Below are positions 23,831 through 32,319 of a stretch of 64,000 bases of DNA, piece by piece (position 1 is the stretch's first letter; the number at the start of each line of letters is the position of its first letter). Source of the DNA: Homoserinimonas sp044769865. Lineage in GTDB: Bacteria > Actinomycetota > Actinomycetes > Actinomycetales > Microbacteriaceae. The position numbers and the translations under genes were made by a program. The notes beneath the pieces were generated by a model. It saw only the letters and a program-made list of their open reading frames with translations, had not been told where the DNA came from and made no database searches. The DNA lies in contig NZ_JBIZWA010000002.1 of assembly GCF_044769865.1 (NCBI RefSeq), forward strand, positions 1 through 64,000, given 5' to 3'.

Positions 23831-24832
23831 GTGCCTGCATCCCTCACGGCGTCCCGCCGAGTCCTGACCGCCTTCATCGCCCTCGGCCTCGGCGCCACTG
23901 CGCTCACGGCCTGTGCGCCCGGAGACGAGGAGGCAGCATCGACAGCCTCGGCCAAGGACTGCGCGGTCGAGGGCAACGCGTCGGGCGCGGTCGATGTCGA
24001 CGGTGAGCTCGGGGCAGCCCCCGAGGTGTCATTCGACAGCCCGCTTGAGTCTGCCGAGACGCAGCGCTCCGTCATCATCGAGGGTGACGGATCCGAACCC
24101 GCGACGGAGGGTGACACTGTCACAGTCTCGTACACCTTGTTCAATGGCGGCACCGGCGAGGAGATGGAGTCGACGGGCCACCTCGACGACAGCGACCGTG
24201 TGCCGTTCGTGCTCGATGAGGCGATGTACCTTCCCGGAATCGTGAAGGTCCTGAACTGCTCAGTCGAGGGCGAGCGCGTGGTTGCGACGATTGCTCCGGA
24301 GGATGCCTTCGGTGAGGCCGGAAACGAGGCGATCGGCGTATCGGGCGACGACACGCTCATCTTCGTGTTCGACATCCTCAGTGTCAGCAAACCTGTCGAC
24401 GCGGCGGCCGACATGGTCGTCGTGGAGCCCGGCGCCGAAGGCATGCCCACGGTCGAGTATGCGGAGGACGGCTCGCCGACGATCACCTTCCCCGAGACGG
24501 CTCCCCTCGAGAAGCCGACCCTTGCCGTCATCACGGAAGGCGACGGGGATGTCGTCGGTGAAGGTGACACGGTTGAGGTCCATTACCGAGGCGTGAACTG
24601 GGACACGGGCGAGGAGTTCGACTCCTCGTGGTCGCGCGGTGAGCCGTCGGCGTTCCCGACCTCCGGCGTGATTCCCGGGTTCAAGGCTGCGCTCGAGGGC
24701 CAGACCGTGGGGTCGCAACTGATCGTCGTCATCCCGCCGGCGTATGGCTACGGATCGGCGGGCCAGGGAGCGATCGGCGGCACCGACACGATCGTGTTCG
24801 CCATCGACATCCTCAGCACGACCGCAGGCTGA
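23831..24832 (+). CDS. FKBP-type peptidyl-prolyl isomerase lipoprotein
   Basis: 333 residues from GTG. Lipoprotein signal peptide with lipobox LTAC (Cys28), so it is anchored outside the membrane. Two FKBP domains. The second (about 225-333) has the full pattern GDTVEVHYRG, FDSSWSRGEPSAFPTSGVIPGFKAALEGQTVGS and IPPAYGYGSAG. The first (about 85-200) is diverged (VTVSYTLFNGGTGEEM, IAPEDAFGEAGN) and may bind substrate without catalysing. It probably helps fold secreted proteins. Confidence 0.93.
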   Translation: MPASLTASRRVLTAFIALGLGATALTACAPGDEEAASTASAKDCAVEGNASGAVDVDGELGAAPEVSFDSPLESAETQRSVIIEGDGSEPATEGDTVTVSYTLFNGGTGEEMESTGHLDDSDRVPFVLDEAMYLPGIVKVLNCSVEGERVVATIAPEDAFGEAGNEAIGVSGDDTLIFVFDILSVSKPVDAAADMVVVEPGAEGMPTVEYAEDGSPTITFPETAPLEKPTLAVITEGDGDVVGEGDTVEVHYRGVNWDTGEEFDSSWSRGEPSAFPTSGVIPGFKAALEGQTVGSQLIVVIPPAYGYGSAGQGAIGGTDTIVFAIDILSTTAG

Positions 24833-24838
24833 GCCGCT

Positions 24839-25423
24839 TCACCCGAGGGTGCGGGTGGGCAACAGCACCGCGCGGGGAATTCCGCCGAGGTAGTTGAGTG
24901 GTGACACGTAGTCACCGTGCACTCTCACACCTAGGTGGATGCACGGCGACCGGCAGTGCGTGCCGCTCCACGCGGACCGCGCATCCATCGCCGCTACCTT
25001 GCCGATCGTCTGACCGCGCGTGACGGAGTCGCCTGGCGCGAGCTCGGAAGCGACGGGTTCAATGCTGGAGATGACGCCGTCCGCATAGCGAATGGACACG
25101 ACGGCGCGGTCGACGACGACACCGACGTAGTGCACGGTGCCATCCGCGGGTGCCCTGACAGTCCCGTCCGTAGGCGCGGCGAGGTCGATCCCCCGGTGGC
25201 CGGCGGCGTACGGAGTTGGGGGAGCCAGGTACGCACGCACGATTCGTCGCGGGCCCTCGACCGGCCACAGCCACCCGCCGGGTGCCGCCTCCGCCGCTGT
25301 GCTCGCACGCTTGTCGTTCGACGCGGCGGCAATGGGGGAGTTGCTCGCGCCGACGAGGAGAAAGGGCATGCACAGTGCCAGCGCAATGAGCCGGATCGCT
25401 CTGGCTGGCGGCGGAGGCGACAT
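24839..25423 (-). CDS. M23-family peptidase-like secreted protein
   Basis: 194 residues from ATG 25423; ATG 25444 would add 7. A signal peptide (AIRLIALALCMPFLLVGA) precedes the LytM/M23 beta domain with WPVEGPRRIVRAYL, HRGIDLAAPTDG (the H-x3-D zinc motif) and CIHLGVRVHGDYVSP. The usual H-x-H motif appears as C-I-H, a change also seen in other actinobacterial members. It may therefore be a weak hydrolase or a cell-wall binder or activator. Convergent with the FKBP gene, 6 bases apart. Confidence 0.85.
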   Translation of the reverse strand: MSPPPPARAIRLIALALCMPFLLVGASNSPIAAASNDKRASTAAEAAPGGWLWPVEGPRRIVRAYLAPPTPYAAGHRGIDLAAPTDGTVRAPADGTVHYVGVVVDRAVVSIRYADGVISSIEPVASELAPGDSVTRGQTIGKVAAMDARSAWSGTHCRSPCIHLGVRVHGDYVSPLNYLGGIPRAVLLPTRTLG

Positions 25424-25555
25424 GGCAAACAGCGTGCCGCTCATCTTGCTCGCGCGCGGTCGCGGTGCCGCGAATCGTGGACCGCGCAAACCCGCGAGCC
25501 CTGTGGAGGAGGTTGACACCTGTCGAAAAGCGGAAGGCGGGGGCAGCATGAAGCT

Positions 25556-27238
25556 ATGTCCCAGGTCTCCCAGCCCGATCATCCCGTCGCTCCAACCACC
25601 GTCGTCGCGAAGTGGGTGTTCTGGCCATCCGCTGCCATCGTGCTCGTCTTCGTCGTCTACGCCTTCGTCGCGCCCCAGTCGGCGGAGCAACTCTTCGACG
25701 GGCTGCAAGCGACGATTGTGCGAAACTTCAGCTGGTACTACGTGCTGATTGCGGCGCTCTTCGTCTTCTTCGCCCTGTGGATGGGCTTCAGTCGATTCGG
25801 TTCGATCAAGCTCGGCAAGGACGAGGATGAGCCGGAGTTCTCGCTCATGTCGTGGCTCGCCCTGCTGTTTGCCGCCGGTATGGGCATCGGCCTCGTCTTC
25901 TATGGTGTGTCCGAACCGCTCAGCCACTTCGCGAACCCAAGGCCCGGGGTCTCTGGGTCAGACAGCCTGCTCGCCCAGAACGCGCTTTCACAGACGTTCC
26001 TCCACTGGGGCTTCCACGCGTGGGCGATCTACGTCGTCGTGGGCCTCGCCCTCGGCTACGCGATCCACCGCCGCAACCGTCCCGTCTCCATCCGCTGGGC
26101 ACTCGAGCCGCTCCTCGGCCGCAGGGTGCGGGGCGGCTGGGGCAACCTCATCGATATCATCGCGCTCGTCGGCACGCTCTTCGGCGTGGCGACCTCGCTC
26201 GGCTTGGGCGTGCTGCAGATCGGCGCGGGACTCGAAAACAGCGGTATCGCCGAGAGCACGCGCACGAGCCAGATCGTCATCATCGTGGTCATCACGGCGG
26301 CGGCAGTGTTCTCTCTCGTCACCGGCGTCAAGCGTGGAATGAAGTGGCTATCGAACACCAACCTTGTACTTGCGGCTATCTTGCTGCTCGCGGTGCTGTT
26401 CCTCGGTCCGACCCAGTTCCTGCTGCGCGAGTTCGTGCAGTCGATCGGTGCCTACCTCCAGAACTTCCTCGGGCTTGCGTTCACCGTCAGCGCCTTCGCT
26501 GGCCGCGAGGGTGAGGAATGGCAGGCCGCGTGGACGACGTTCTACTGGGGCTGGTGGATGTCGTGGGCACCCTTCGTGGGAATCTTCATCGCGCGCATCT
26601 CGCGCGGCCGCACCGTGCGGCAGTTCGTGGCCGGCGTGCTGCTCGTGCCGACGGCGATTACGTTCCTCTGGTTCAGCGTTCTGGGCGGTTCGGCCATCTT
26701 TCGCCAGACGGAGGGGAGCGGCGGTCTGATCGGCCCGGATGGCGCGGTCGACCTCGAGGGTTCCCTCTTCCTCCTCCTCGAGGAGCTTCCCGCCGGGGGC
26801 GTGCTCATCGCGGGCGCGATCATTCTCATCGCCCTGTTCTTCGTGACGTCGTCGGACTCCGGATCGCTTGTCATGGGCATGCTCGCGACGGGCGGCCAGG
26901 TCGAGCCCCGCAACAAGATCCGGGTGTTCTTCGCCGTCGTGACGGCCCTCGTCGCAATCGCGCTGCTCTTCTCGGGCGGGCTGGAGGCACTCAAGACCGC
27001 CGCGATCACGACGGCACTGCCATTCAGCATCGTCATGCTGCTGATGTGCTGGTCGACGGTCGTCGCCTTCGGCCGCGAGCGCCGGGCCTACGAGAAGGCC
27101 GAGCGCGAGGTCCTGATCGATCGCGTCGGCGTCTACTATGGGCTCGAAGTCGACGCGCCAACCGAGCAGGCGCCCCGAGGTCTCAGTTTCAAGCGGCGCA
27201 AGCCTGCGCGAGAGCGCCACGAGCCAGACGTCTTCTAG
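25556..27238 (+). CDS. BCCT-family betaine/carnitine/choline transporter
   Basis: 560 residues with about 12 membrane helices. Sodium- or proton-coupled uptake of glycine betaine or related osmolytes. Family motifs: the glycine-rich GMGIGLVFYGVSEPLSHF, HWGFHAWAIYVVVG, and the signature FYWGWWMSWAPFVGIFIARISRGRTVR in the substrate-binding helix 8, which has the aromatic box tryptophans. The short N-terminus and basic C-terminal tail (KRRKPARERHEPD) resemble non-BetP members. Exact substrate unknown. Confidence 0.94.
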   Translation: MSQVSQPDHPVAPTTVVAKWVFWPSAAIVLVFVVYAFVAPQSAEQLFDGLQATIVRNFSWYYVLIAALFVFFALWMGFSRFGSIKLGKDEDEPEFSLMSWLALLFAAGMGIGLVFYGVSEPLSHFANPRPGVSGSDSLLAQNALSQTFLHWGFHAWAIYVVVGLALGYAIHRRNRPVSIRWALEPLLGRRVRGGWGNLIDIIALVGTLFGVATSLGLGVLQIGAGLENSGIAESTRTSQIVIIVVITAAAVFSLVTGVKRGMKWLSNTNLVLAAILLLAVLFLGPTQFLLREFVQSIGAYLQNFLGLAFTVSAFAGREGEEWQAAWTTFYWGWWMSWAPFVGIFIARISRGRTVRQFVAGVLLVPTAITFLWFSVLGGSAIFRQTEGSGGLIGPDGAVDLEGSLFLLLEELPAGGVLIAGAIILIALFFVTSSDSGSLVMGMLATGGQVEPRNKIRVFFAVVTALVAIALLFSGGLEALKTAAITTALPFSIVMLLMCWSTVVAFGRERRAYEKAEREVLIDRVGVYYGLEVDAPTEQAPRGLSFKRRKPARERHEPDVF

Positions 27239-27261
27239 GAAGCGCTGCGCCCGGCCACGGG

Positions 27262-27270
27262 TGATATAGT
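27262..27270 (+). promoter_or_regulatory. Extended -10 promoter TGATATAGT for rpsB
   Basis: TG at 27262-27263, one base, then TATAGT at 27265-27270: the best extended -10 in the window. Predicts a start near 27277 and a leader of about 190 bases. Confidence 0.6.
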
Positions 27271-27276
27271 TTCCCC

Positions 27277-27467
27277 TGCATCCCGTGTAGACGGGGTGAC
27301 TACGCGTGCCCATCAGGCCTCCGCATCCATTCAGTCCCCACTCCGCCGCAAGGCGAACAGGGGCGGATGCGCGCCGGGCACCAGGTTCTGCGCCGACCGG
27401 CGCGATTCAACTGAGAAGATGCGCGGATGCTGCTGCGGCAGCGTCGTGCAAGAAAAGGAGAACGGCC
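27277..27467 (+). promoter_or_regulatory. rpsB 5' leader
   Basis: Noncoding stretch of about 190 bases before rpsB. It holds a small hairpin, CCCGT-GTAG-ACGGG at 27282-27295, then GC-rich sequence with no clear gene, and the Shine-Dalgarno AAAAGGAG. Autoregulation of rpsB by S2 through its leader is known in other bacteria; here it is only a possibility. Confidence 0.3.
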
Positions 27468-28403
27468 ATGGCCGTCGTTACCATCCGCCAGCTGCTCGAC
27501 AGCGGCGTTCACTTCGGACACCAGACCCGTCGCTGGAACCCCAAGATGAAGCGCTTCATCCTCACGGAGCGTTCGGGTAGCCACATCATCGACCTCCAGC
27601 AGTCGCTCGCCTACATCGACAAGACCTACGACTACGTCAAGGAGACGGTCGCCCACGGCGGCACCATCCTCTTCGTTGGCACCAAGAAGCAGGCGCAGAA
27701 CGCGATCGCCGAGCAGGCGCAGCGCGTCGGCCAGCCCTACGTCAACCAGCGCTGGCTCGGTGGCCTCCTCACGAACTTCCAGACGGTCAGCAAGCGCCTC
27801 GCTCGCATGAAGGAGCTCGAGGAGCTCGACTTCGACGACACCACGAAGGGCTTCACCAAGAAGGAGCTCCTCATCAAGAAGCGTGAGCTCGACAAGCTGC
27901 ACAAGTCGCTTGGCGGCATCCGCAACCTGACGAAGACCCCTTCGGCGATCTGGGTTGTCGACACCAAGAAGGAGCACCTCGCGATCGACGAGGCCAAGAA
28001 GCTTGGTATCCCGGTCATCGCGATCCTCGACTCCAACTGCGACCCCGACGAGGTGCAGTACCCGATCCCGGGCAACGACGACGCGATCCGCTCCGTCGGA
28101 CTGCTGACGCGGATCATCGCGGATGCGGCGGCTGAGGGCCTCATCCAGCGTCACCAGAAGCCCGAAGAGGGCAACGTCTCGGCTGTCGAGCCCCTCGCGG
28201 AGTGGGAAGCCGAGCTGCTCGGCCAGTCCGAGGGCGTTGGCGCGACCACCGCTGAGAACGATGCTGACGCGCAGGTCGCCGAGAAGGCCCCGACGACGGA
28301 CGCGACGCCCGAGCACGCGCCGGAGTCGAAGGCTGACGCCGAGGCGAAGATCGAGGCTGAGGCAACCGAGGCTGAGAAGGCTCCGGCCACCGACGCCAAG
28401 TAG
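27468..28403 (+). CDS. rpsB: 30S ribosomal protein uS2
   Basis: 311 residues. The S2 core (1-230) has VTIRQLLDSGVHFGHQTRRWNPKMKRFI, QRWLGGLLTNF and IPVIAILDSNCDPDEVQYPIPGNDDAIRS. About 80 extra C-terminal residues rich in Glu/Ala follow, seen in other actinobacteria. Strong Shine-Dalgarno AAAAGGAG. Cotranscribed with tsf 45 bases downstream. Confidence 0.98.
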   Translation: MAVVTIRQLLDSGVHFGHQTRRWNPKMKRFILTERSGSHIIDLQQSLAYIDKTYDYVKETVAHGGTILFVGTKKQAQNAIAEQAQRVGQPYVNQRWLGGLLTNFQTVSKRLARMKELEELDFDDTTKGFTKKELLIKKRELDKLHKSLGGIRNLTKTPSAIWVVDTKKEHLAIDEAKKLGIPVIAILDSNCDPDEVQYPIPGNDDAIRSVGLLTRIIADAAAEGLIQRHQKPEEGNVSAVEPLAEWEAELLGQSEGVGATTAENDADAQVAEKAPTTDATPEHAPESKADAEAKIEAEATEAEKAPATDAK

Positions 28404-28448
28404 TCGTCGACTCCCCGCAGTCCACTTTCATCACACTTAGGAGTTCCC

Positions 28449-29276
28449 ATGGCAGATTTCAGCCTGGAAGACATCAAGACCCTGCGCGAGCGCCTCGGCA
28501 CCGGCATGGTCGACACGAAGAACGCACTCGTCGAGGCGGGCGGTGACCTCGAGAAGGCCACCGAGCTGCTTCGCCTCAAGGGTGCGAAGGGCAACGCGAA
28601 GCGTGCCGACCGCTCCACGAGCGAGGGCGTCGTCGTCGCGAAGGCCGTTGAGGGTCGCGCGACCGTCATCGAGCTCGCCTGCGAGACCGACTTCGTTGCG
28701 AAGGGCGAGAAGTTCGGCGCCCTGAGCGAGCGCGTGCTCGACGCGATCGTTGCTGCTGGCGCCAACACCGTTGAGGAGGCCCTCGCCGCCGACCTCGACG
28801 GCAAGACCGTCGCTGCCGCGATCGATGAAGAGGCTGCTGTCATCGGCGAGAAGTTCGAGCTTCGTCGCGTGGCTGTGGTTGAGGCTGACAAGTTCGAGAT
28901 CTACCTGCACAAGACGAGCAAGGACCTGCCCCCGCAGATCGCTGTCGTCGTGGGCTACACGGGTGACGACGCTGACGCAGCACGCGGCATCGCGCAGCAC
29001 ATCTCGTTCGCCAACCCGTCCGTGCTCTCGCGGGAGGACGTCTCCGAGGCCGACATCGAGAACGAGCGTCGCATTGTCGAGGAGATCAGCCGCGGCGAGG
29101 GCAAGCCCGAGGCTGCCCTGCCGAAGATCATCGAGGGTCGTCTTGGCGCCTACTTCAAGCAGGTCGCCCTGCTCGAGCAGGACTACGCTCGCGACAACAA
29201 GGTGACGATCGCGAAGGTCGCCCAGGACGCCGGTATCACGGTGACGGGCTTCGTCCGCATCAAGGTCGGCGCCTAA
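28449..29276 (+). CDS. tsf: Translation elongation factor Ts
   Basis: 275 residues. Exchanges GDP for GTP on EF-Tu. UBA-like N-terminus ADFSLEDIKTLRERLGTGMVDTKNAL, then the EF-Tu contact segment ELACETDFVAK and a two-subdomain core, ending QDAGITVTGFVRIKVGA. Shine-Dalgarno AGGAG upstream. The gene is followed by the strongest terminator in the window, which ends the rpsB-tsf operon. Confidence 0.98.
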   Translation: MADFSLEDIKTLRERLGTGMVDTKNALVEAGGDLEKATELLRLKGAKGNAKRADRSTSEGVVVAKAVEGRATVIELACETDFVAKGEKFGALSERVLDAIVAAGANTVEEALAADLDGKTVAAAIDEEAAVIGEKFELRRVAVVEADKFEIYLHKTSKDLPPQIAVVVGYTGDDADAARGIAQHISFANPSVLSREDVSEADIENERRIVEEISRGEGKPEAALPKIIEGRLGAYFKQVALLEQDYARDNKVTIAKVAQDAGITVTGFVRIKVGA

Positions 29277-29290
29277 CATACGCGCTGTGA

Positions 29291-29327
29291 GGGGGTCCGA
29301 GACGCTGAGCGTCTCGGACCCCCTTTT
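29291..29327 (+). terminator. Rho-independent terminator after tsf
   Basis: Perfect 15-bp GC-rich stem (29291-29305 with 29309-29323), three-base loop TGA, then TTTT. It closes the rpsB-tsf operon and separates it from pyrH. Confidence 0.93.
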
Positions 29328-29342
29328 CGCGGGCCAAACCAA

Positions 29343-29348
29343 TACTCT
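29343..29348 (+). promoter_or_regulatory. -10 TACTCT for pyrH
   Basis: Predicted start near 29355, giving a leader of about 20 bases with GGGAG at 29366-29370 before the pyrH ATG. Confidence 0.4.
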
Positions 29349-29375
29349 GTAGACACGACGACCTTGGGAGCGAGA

Positions 29376-30092
29376 ATGACATCTGAGACGGGCAAGCGGA
29401 GGGTGCTCCTGAAGCTTTCGGGGGAGGCGTTCGGTGGAGGGCAACTCGGCGTGAACCCCGACGTCGTCAGCCGACTGGCTCGTGAGATCGCCGACGCCTC
29501 GAAAGAGGTCGAGATCGCGATCGTCGTGGGCGGAGGCAACTTCTTCCGCGGCGCCGAACTGAGCCAGCGCGGCATGGACCGCGGCCGCGCGGATTACATG
29601 GGGATGCTGGGCACCGTCATGAACGCGCTCGCGCTCCAGGACTTCCTCGAGCAGGCGGGCGCGGAGCCCCGCGTGCAGTCGGCGATCACCATGACACAGG
29701 TCGCGGAGTCTTACATCCCGCTGCGCGCGGAACGCCACCTCGAGAAGGGGCGCATCGTGATCTTCGGTGCCGGTGCTGGTCTGCCGTACTTCTCGACCGA
29801 CACGGTCTCGGCCCAGCGTGCCCTCGAGATCGGCGCTGATGTCGTGCTTGTCGCGAAGAACGGTGTTGACGGGGTCTACGACGATGACCCACGCAAGAAC
29901 GACGCGGCCGCGAAGCTTGAGAAGGTCACGTATCAGGAGGCGCTCGTACAGGGCCTCAAGGTGGTCGACTCGACCGCGTTCAGCCTTTGCATGGACAACG
30001 GCATGCCCATGGTGGTCTTCGGCATGGAGCCCGAAGGCAACGTCGCGAAGGCGATCCGCGGCGAGGCCATCGGCACGCTCGTCAGCAATTAG
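29376..30092 (+). CDS. pyrH: Uridylate kinase PyrH
   Basis: 238 residues. Phosphorylates UMP to UDP. Amino-acid-kinase fold: RRVLLKLSGEAFGG, VVGGGNFFRGAEL, RGRADYMGMLGTVMNALALQ and VLVAKNGVDGVYDDDPRKN. Bacterial UMP kinases are hexameric and feedback-inhibited by UTP. GGGAG 5 bases before the ATG; an in-frame ATG at 29364 is less well placed. Confidence 0.98.
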   Translation: MTSETGKRRVLLKLSGEAFGGGQLGVNPDVVSRLAREIADASKEVEIAIVVGGGNFFRGAELSQRGMDRGRADYMGMLGTVMNALALQDFLEQAGAEPRVQSAITMTQVAESYIPLRAERHLEKGRIVIFGAGAGLPYFSTDTVSAQRALEIGADVVLVAKNGVDGVYDDDPRKNDAAAKLEKVTYQEALVQGLKVVDSTAFSLCMDNGMPMVVFGMEPEGNVAKAIRGEAIGTLVSN

Positions 30093-30106
30093 CCCCGGCT
30101 CGCCGG

Positions 30107-30112
30107 TACACT
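30107..30112 (+). promoter_or_regulatory. -10 TACACT ahead of frr
   Basis: TANNNT hexamer in the 45-base pyrH-frr spacer. It could add transcription of frr-cdsA to read-through from pyrH. Confidence 0.3.
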
Positions 30113-30137
30113 CGCTACAGACCCAGAAGGAGCACCA

Positions 30138-30692
30138 GTGATCAGCGATGTTTTGGCAGAGGCCAAAGACAAGATGGGCAAGTCGGTCGAGGCGGCGAAG
30201 GATGACTTCGCGAACGTCCGCACCGGCCGTGCCAACCCCGCCCTCTTCCAGAAGCTGCTGGTGGACTACTACGGCACACCTACGCCCCTGGGGCAGCTCG
30301 CCACGATGAACAATCCCGAGGCGCGCATGCTCATCATCACGCCGTTCGACAAGTCGGCGCTGAAGGACATCGAGAAGGCCATCGCGAAGGCCGAGCACCT
30401 CGGTGCCAACGTCGGCAATGACGGGTCGATCATCCGTGCAGTGCTCCCGGAACTCACAGAGGACCGCCGCAAGGAGTACGTCAAGCTCGTGAAGGGCAAG
30501 GGCGAGGACGCAAAGGTGTCGATCCGAAACATCCGTCGAAAGGCGAAGGACGACCTCGACGCCCTCAAGTCCGAGGTCGGCGAGGACGAGATCGCTCGCG
30601 GCGAGAAGGAGCTCGAGGCGATCACGAAGACCTACATCGACGCGGTCGACGAGGCACTCAAGAAGAAGGAAGCCGAGCTGCTCGAGGTCTGA
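30138..30692 (+). CDS. frr: Ribosome recycling factor
   Basis: 184 residues from GTG with AAGGAG upstream. Splits post-termination ribosomes with EF-G. Family marks: VRTGRANPALFQKLLVDYYG, PFDKSALKDIEKAI, the LPELTEDRRKEYVKLVK segment and RKAKDDLDAL. Length is as usual (185). Next to cdsA with no spacer. Confidence 0.98.
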   Translation: MISDVLAEAKDKMGKSVEAAKDDFANVRTGRANPALFQKLLVDYYGTPTPLGQLATMNNPEARMLIITPFDKSALKDIEKAIAKAEHLGANVGNDGSIIRAVLPELTEDRRKEYVKLVKGKGEDAKVSIRNIRRKAKDDLDALKSEVGEDEIARGEKELEAITKTYIDAVDEALKKKEAELLEV

Positions 30693-31679
30693 ATGTCGGA
30701 GCAGTCGGACGGCCACACGCCCGCGCCGCGATCCGGCCGAGCCCATTCGAAGCGCGACGAGTTCGAGGCGCTCGCCCAGGCGCGCGCTGAAGACATCAAG
30801 GCACAGTTCGAGGCGCAGCGGGCGAAACTCGAGGCGACGAATGAGCGCATCGAGGCGAAGGCGGGCCGCAACCTCTTCGCGGCCATCGCCATCGGCCTGG
30901 CGCTCGGAGCCCTGCTCCTGCTGAGCCTCATGGTGTTCAAGGAACTGTTCCTGCTCTTCGCCGGGGCACTCGTGGGGTTCACGGCGTTCGAGCTCGCGAG
31001 CGCACTGCGCTTCGGCGGCCGCAACGTTCCCCGACTCCCGACGGTGCTCGCAGCCCTCGCGACAGTGCCCGCCGCGTTCTACCTGGGGGCGGACGGCAAG
31101 TGGTTCGCCGCTCTCGCAGGCATCGCGCTGGTCGCACTCTGGCGCACGGCGGAGCTGCTGCGCCCAAGCCACCGTGTCTCGGCCAAGGAGTTCTGGCTCG
31201 ACATCGCCGGCGGCACGCTCGTGCAGGTCTACATTCCGTTCATGGCCGGTTTCGCCGTGCTACTCACGGCACAGGATGGCGGTGAGCGCTGGGTGCTGGC
31301 GTTCATCATCACGGTGGTCGCCGCCGACATCGGCGCCTATGTGACGGGGCTCAACTTCGGACGCCACAAGATGGCTCCGCGCATCAGCCCGGGCAAGACC
31401 TGGGAAGGACTCGCGGGCGGAGTCGTTGCGACCCAGGCTGTGGGCATCCTGCTCACCGTGTTCCTGCTCGAGAAGCCGTGGTGGGTTGGCGTGATCTTCG
31501 GCTTGACGATGATCTTCACGGCGACGATCGGCGATCTCGCCGAGTCGCTCATCAAGCGGGATCTCGGCATCAAGGACATCAGCACGTGGCTGCCCGGCCA
31601 CGGGGGCTTCCTCGACCGCCTCGATTCCATCCTTCCGAGCGCCGCAGCCGCCTGGGTGCTCTTCTACCTCTTCGGATAG
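30693..31679 (+). CDS. cdsA: Phosphatidate cytidylyltransferase CdsA
   Basis: 328 residues. Makes CDP-diacylglycerol for phospholipid synthesis. Eight or so membrane helices from about residue 60, with the cytoplasmic signature SLIKRDLGIKDISTWLPGHG followed by FLDRLDS near 275-305. The first 60 residues are an unusual charged helical extension (KRDEFEALAQARAEDIKAQFEAQ) of predicted coiled-coil character. The ATG follows the frr stop directly. Confidence 0.96.
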   Translation: MSEQSDGHTPAPRSGRAHSKRDEFEALAQARAEDIKAQFEAQRAKLEATNERIEAKAGRNLFAAIAIGLALGALLLLSLMVFKELFLLFAGALVGFTAFELASALRFGGRNVPRLPTVLAALATVPAAFYLGADGKWFAALAGIALVALWRTAELLRPSHRVSAKEFWLDIAGGTLVQVYIPFMAGFAVLLTAQDGGERWVLAFIITVVAADIGAYVTGLNFGRHKMAPRISPGKTWEGLAGGVVATQAVGILLTVFLLEKPWWVGVIFGLTMIFTATIGDLAESLIKRDLGIKDISTWLPGHGGFLDRLDSILPSAAAAWVLFYLFG

Positions 31680-31704
31680 CGACGGGTCCCAAGCCTCGGT
31701 AGGG

Positions 31705-31710
31705 CAGAAT
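31705..31710 (+). promoter_or_regulatory. -10-like CAGAAT for a leaderless transcript
   Basis: CAGAAT, 6 bases before the GTG at 31717; the same hexamer is used ahead of rpsP and rplS. Confidence 0.35.
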
Positions 31711-31716
31711 GGGTGC

Positions 31717-32268
31717 GTGAGCGCTACCTTCCCCAAGACCCGCAGGAACCGTTTCGGTTACGACATCGAGCAGGTTGAGGACTTCCTTGAGGATGCACGC
31801 CGCGCGTACACCGCAGAGCGGGGCGAGGTTTCGAGCATCTCGGCCGGAGACATCCGGCTGACCGCCTTCGCGATGCGCAAGGGAGGATATTCCCCCGAAC
31901 ACGTGGACGCGGCACTTGAGCGACTCGAAGACGCCTTCGCGATGCGGGAACGTGCTCGGCTGACGGCAGATCTCGGCGAGGACACTCTCGTGCAACAGCG
32001 GCGGGAACTCGCCCAAGAGATTGTTGACCGGTTGGCGCGGCCCTCGGGCAATCGTTTCGCACGTGTCAACCTGCTCGTGAACGGCTACCGCAGGAGCGAG
32101 GTTGATGCGCTGGCCGACCGCATCTCCGCGTATCTCACGAGGGGAGAGCCCCTGACGGTGTCGGACGTGCGGCGGTCGGCATTCCGACCCCAGCGGGGCG
32201 GCTATCGCGAGGCGCAGGTCGACATGGTGTTGGATGCCGTCGTCGACATCATGCAGACGGTTGACTGA
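31717..32268 (+). CDS. DivIVA-domain protein
   Basis: 183 residues from GTG. Three DivIVA-type segments: FPKTRRNRFGYDIEQVEDFLEDA (5-27), RLTAFAMRKGGYSPEHVDAALERLED (46-72) and FARVNLLVNGYRRSEVDALADRI plus FRPQRGGYREAQVDMVLDAV near the C-terminus. Each has the G-Y-x3-x-V-D pattern of short DivI1A repeats. No long coiled coil follows, unlike the protein at 35082-37661, so it probably binds curved membrane or other division proteins. Exact role unknown. Leaderless-type promoter. Confidence 0.85.
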   Translation: MSATFPKTRRNRFGYDIEQVEDFLEDARRAYTAERGEVSSISAGDIRLTAFAMRKGGYSPEHVDAALERLEDAFAMRERARLTADLGEDTLVQQRRELAQEIVDRLARPSGNRFARVNLLVNGYRRSEVDALADRISAYLTRGEPLTVSDVRRSAFRPQRGGYREAQVDMVLDAVVDIMQTVD

Positions 32269-32304
32269 ACCGCACGTGGCCTATATTTTCCCAGTCCAGT
32301 GGGC

Positions 32305-32310
32305 TAAGGT
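32305..32310 (+). promoter_or_regulatory. -10 TAAGGT before the secreted lysozyme-like gene
   Basis: TAAGGT lies 9 bases before the GTG at 32320, so the transcript would have almost no leader. No riboswitch fits here. Confidence 0.35.
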
Positions 32311-32319
32311 CTGTTCACT

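Noticed and set aside
28437..31172. 911-codon minus frame across tsf, pyrH, frr and cdsA
   Set aside because: All four plus-strand genes are unmistakable and the antisense frame crosses the tsf terminator.
32281..32319. c-di-AMP (ydaO) riboswitch ahead of the secreted lysozyme-like gene
   Set aside because: Only 39 bases separate the gene from its neighbour and a -10 stands 9 bases before the start; there is no room for the riboswitch.
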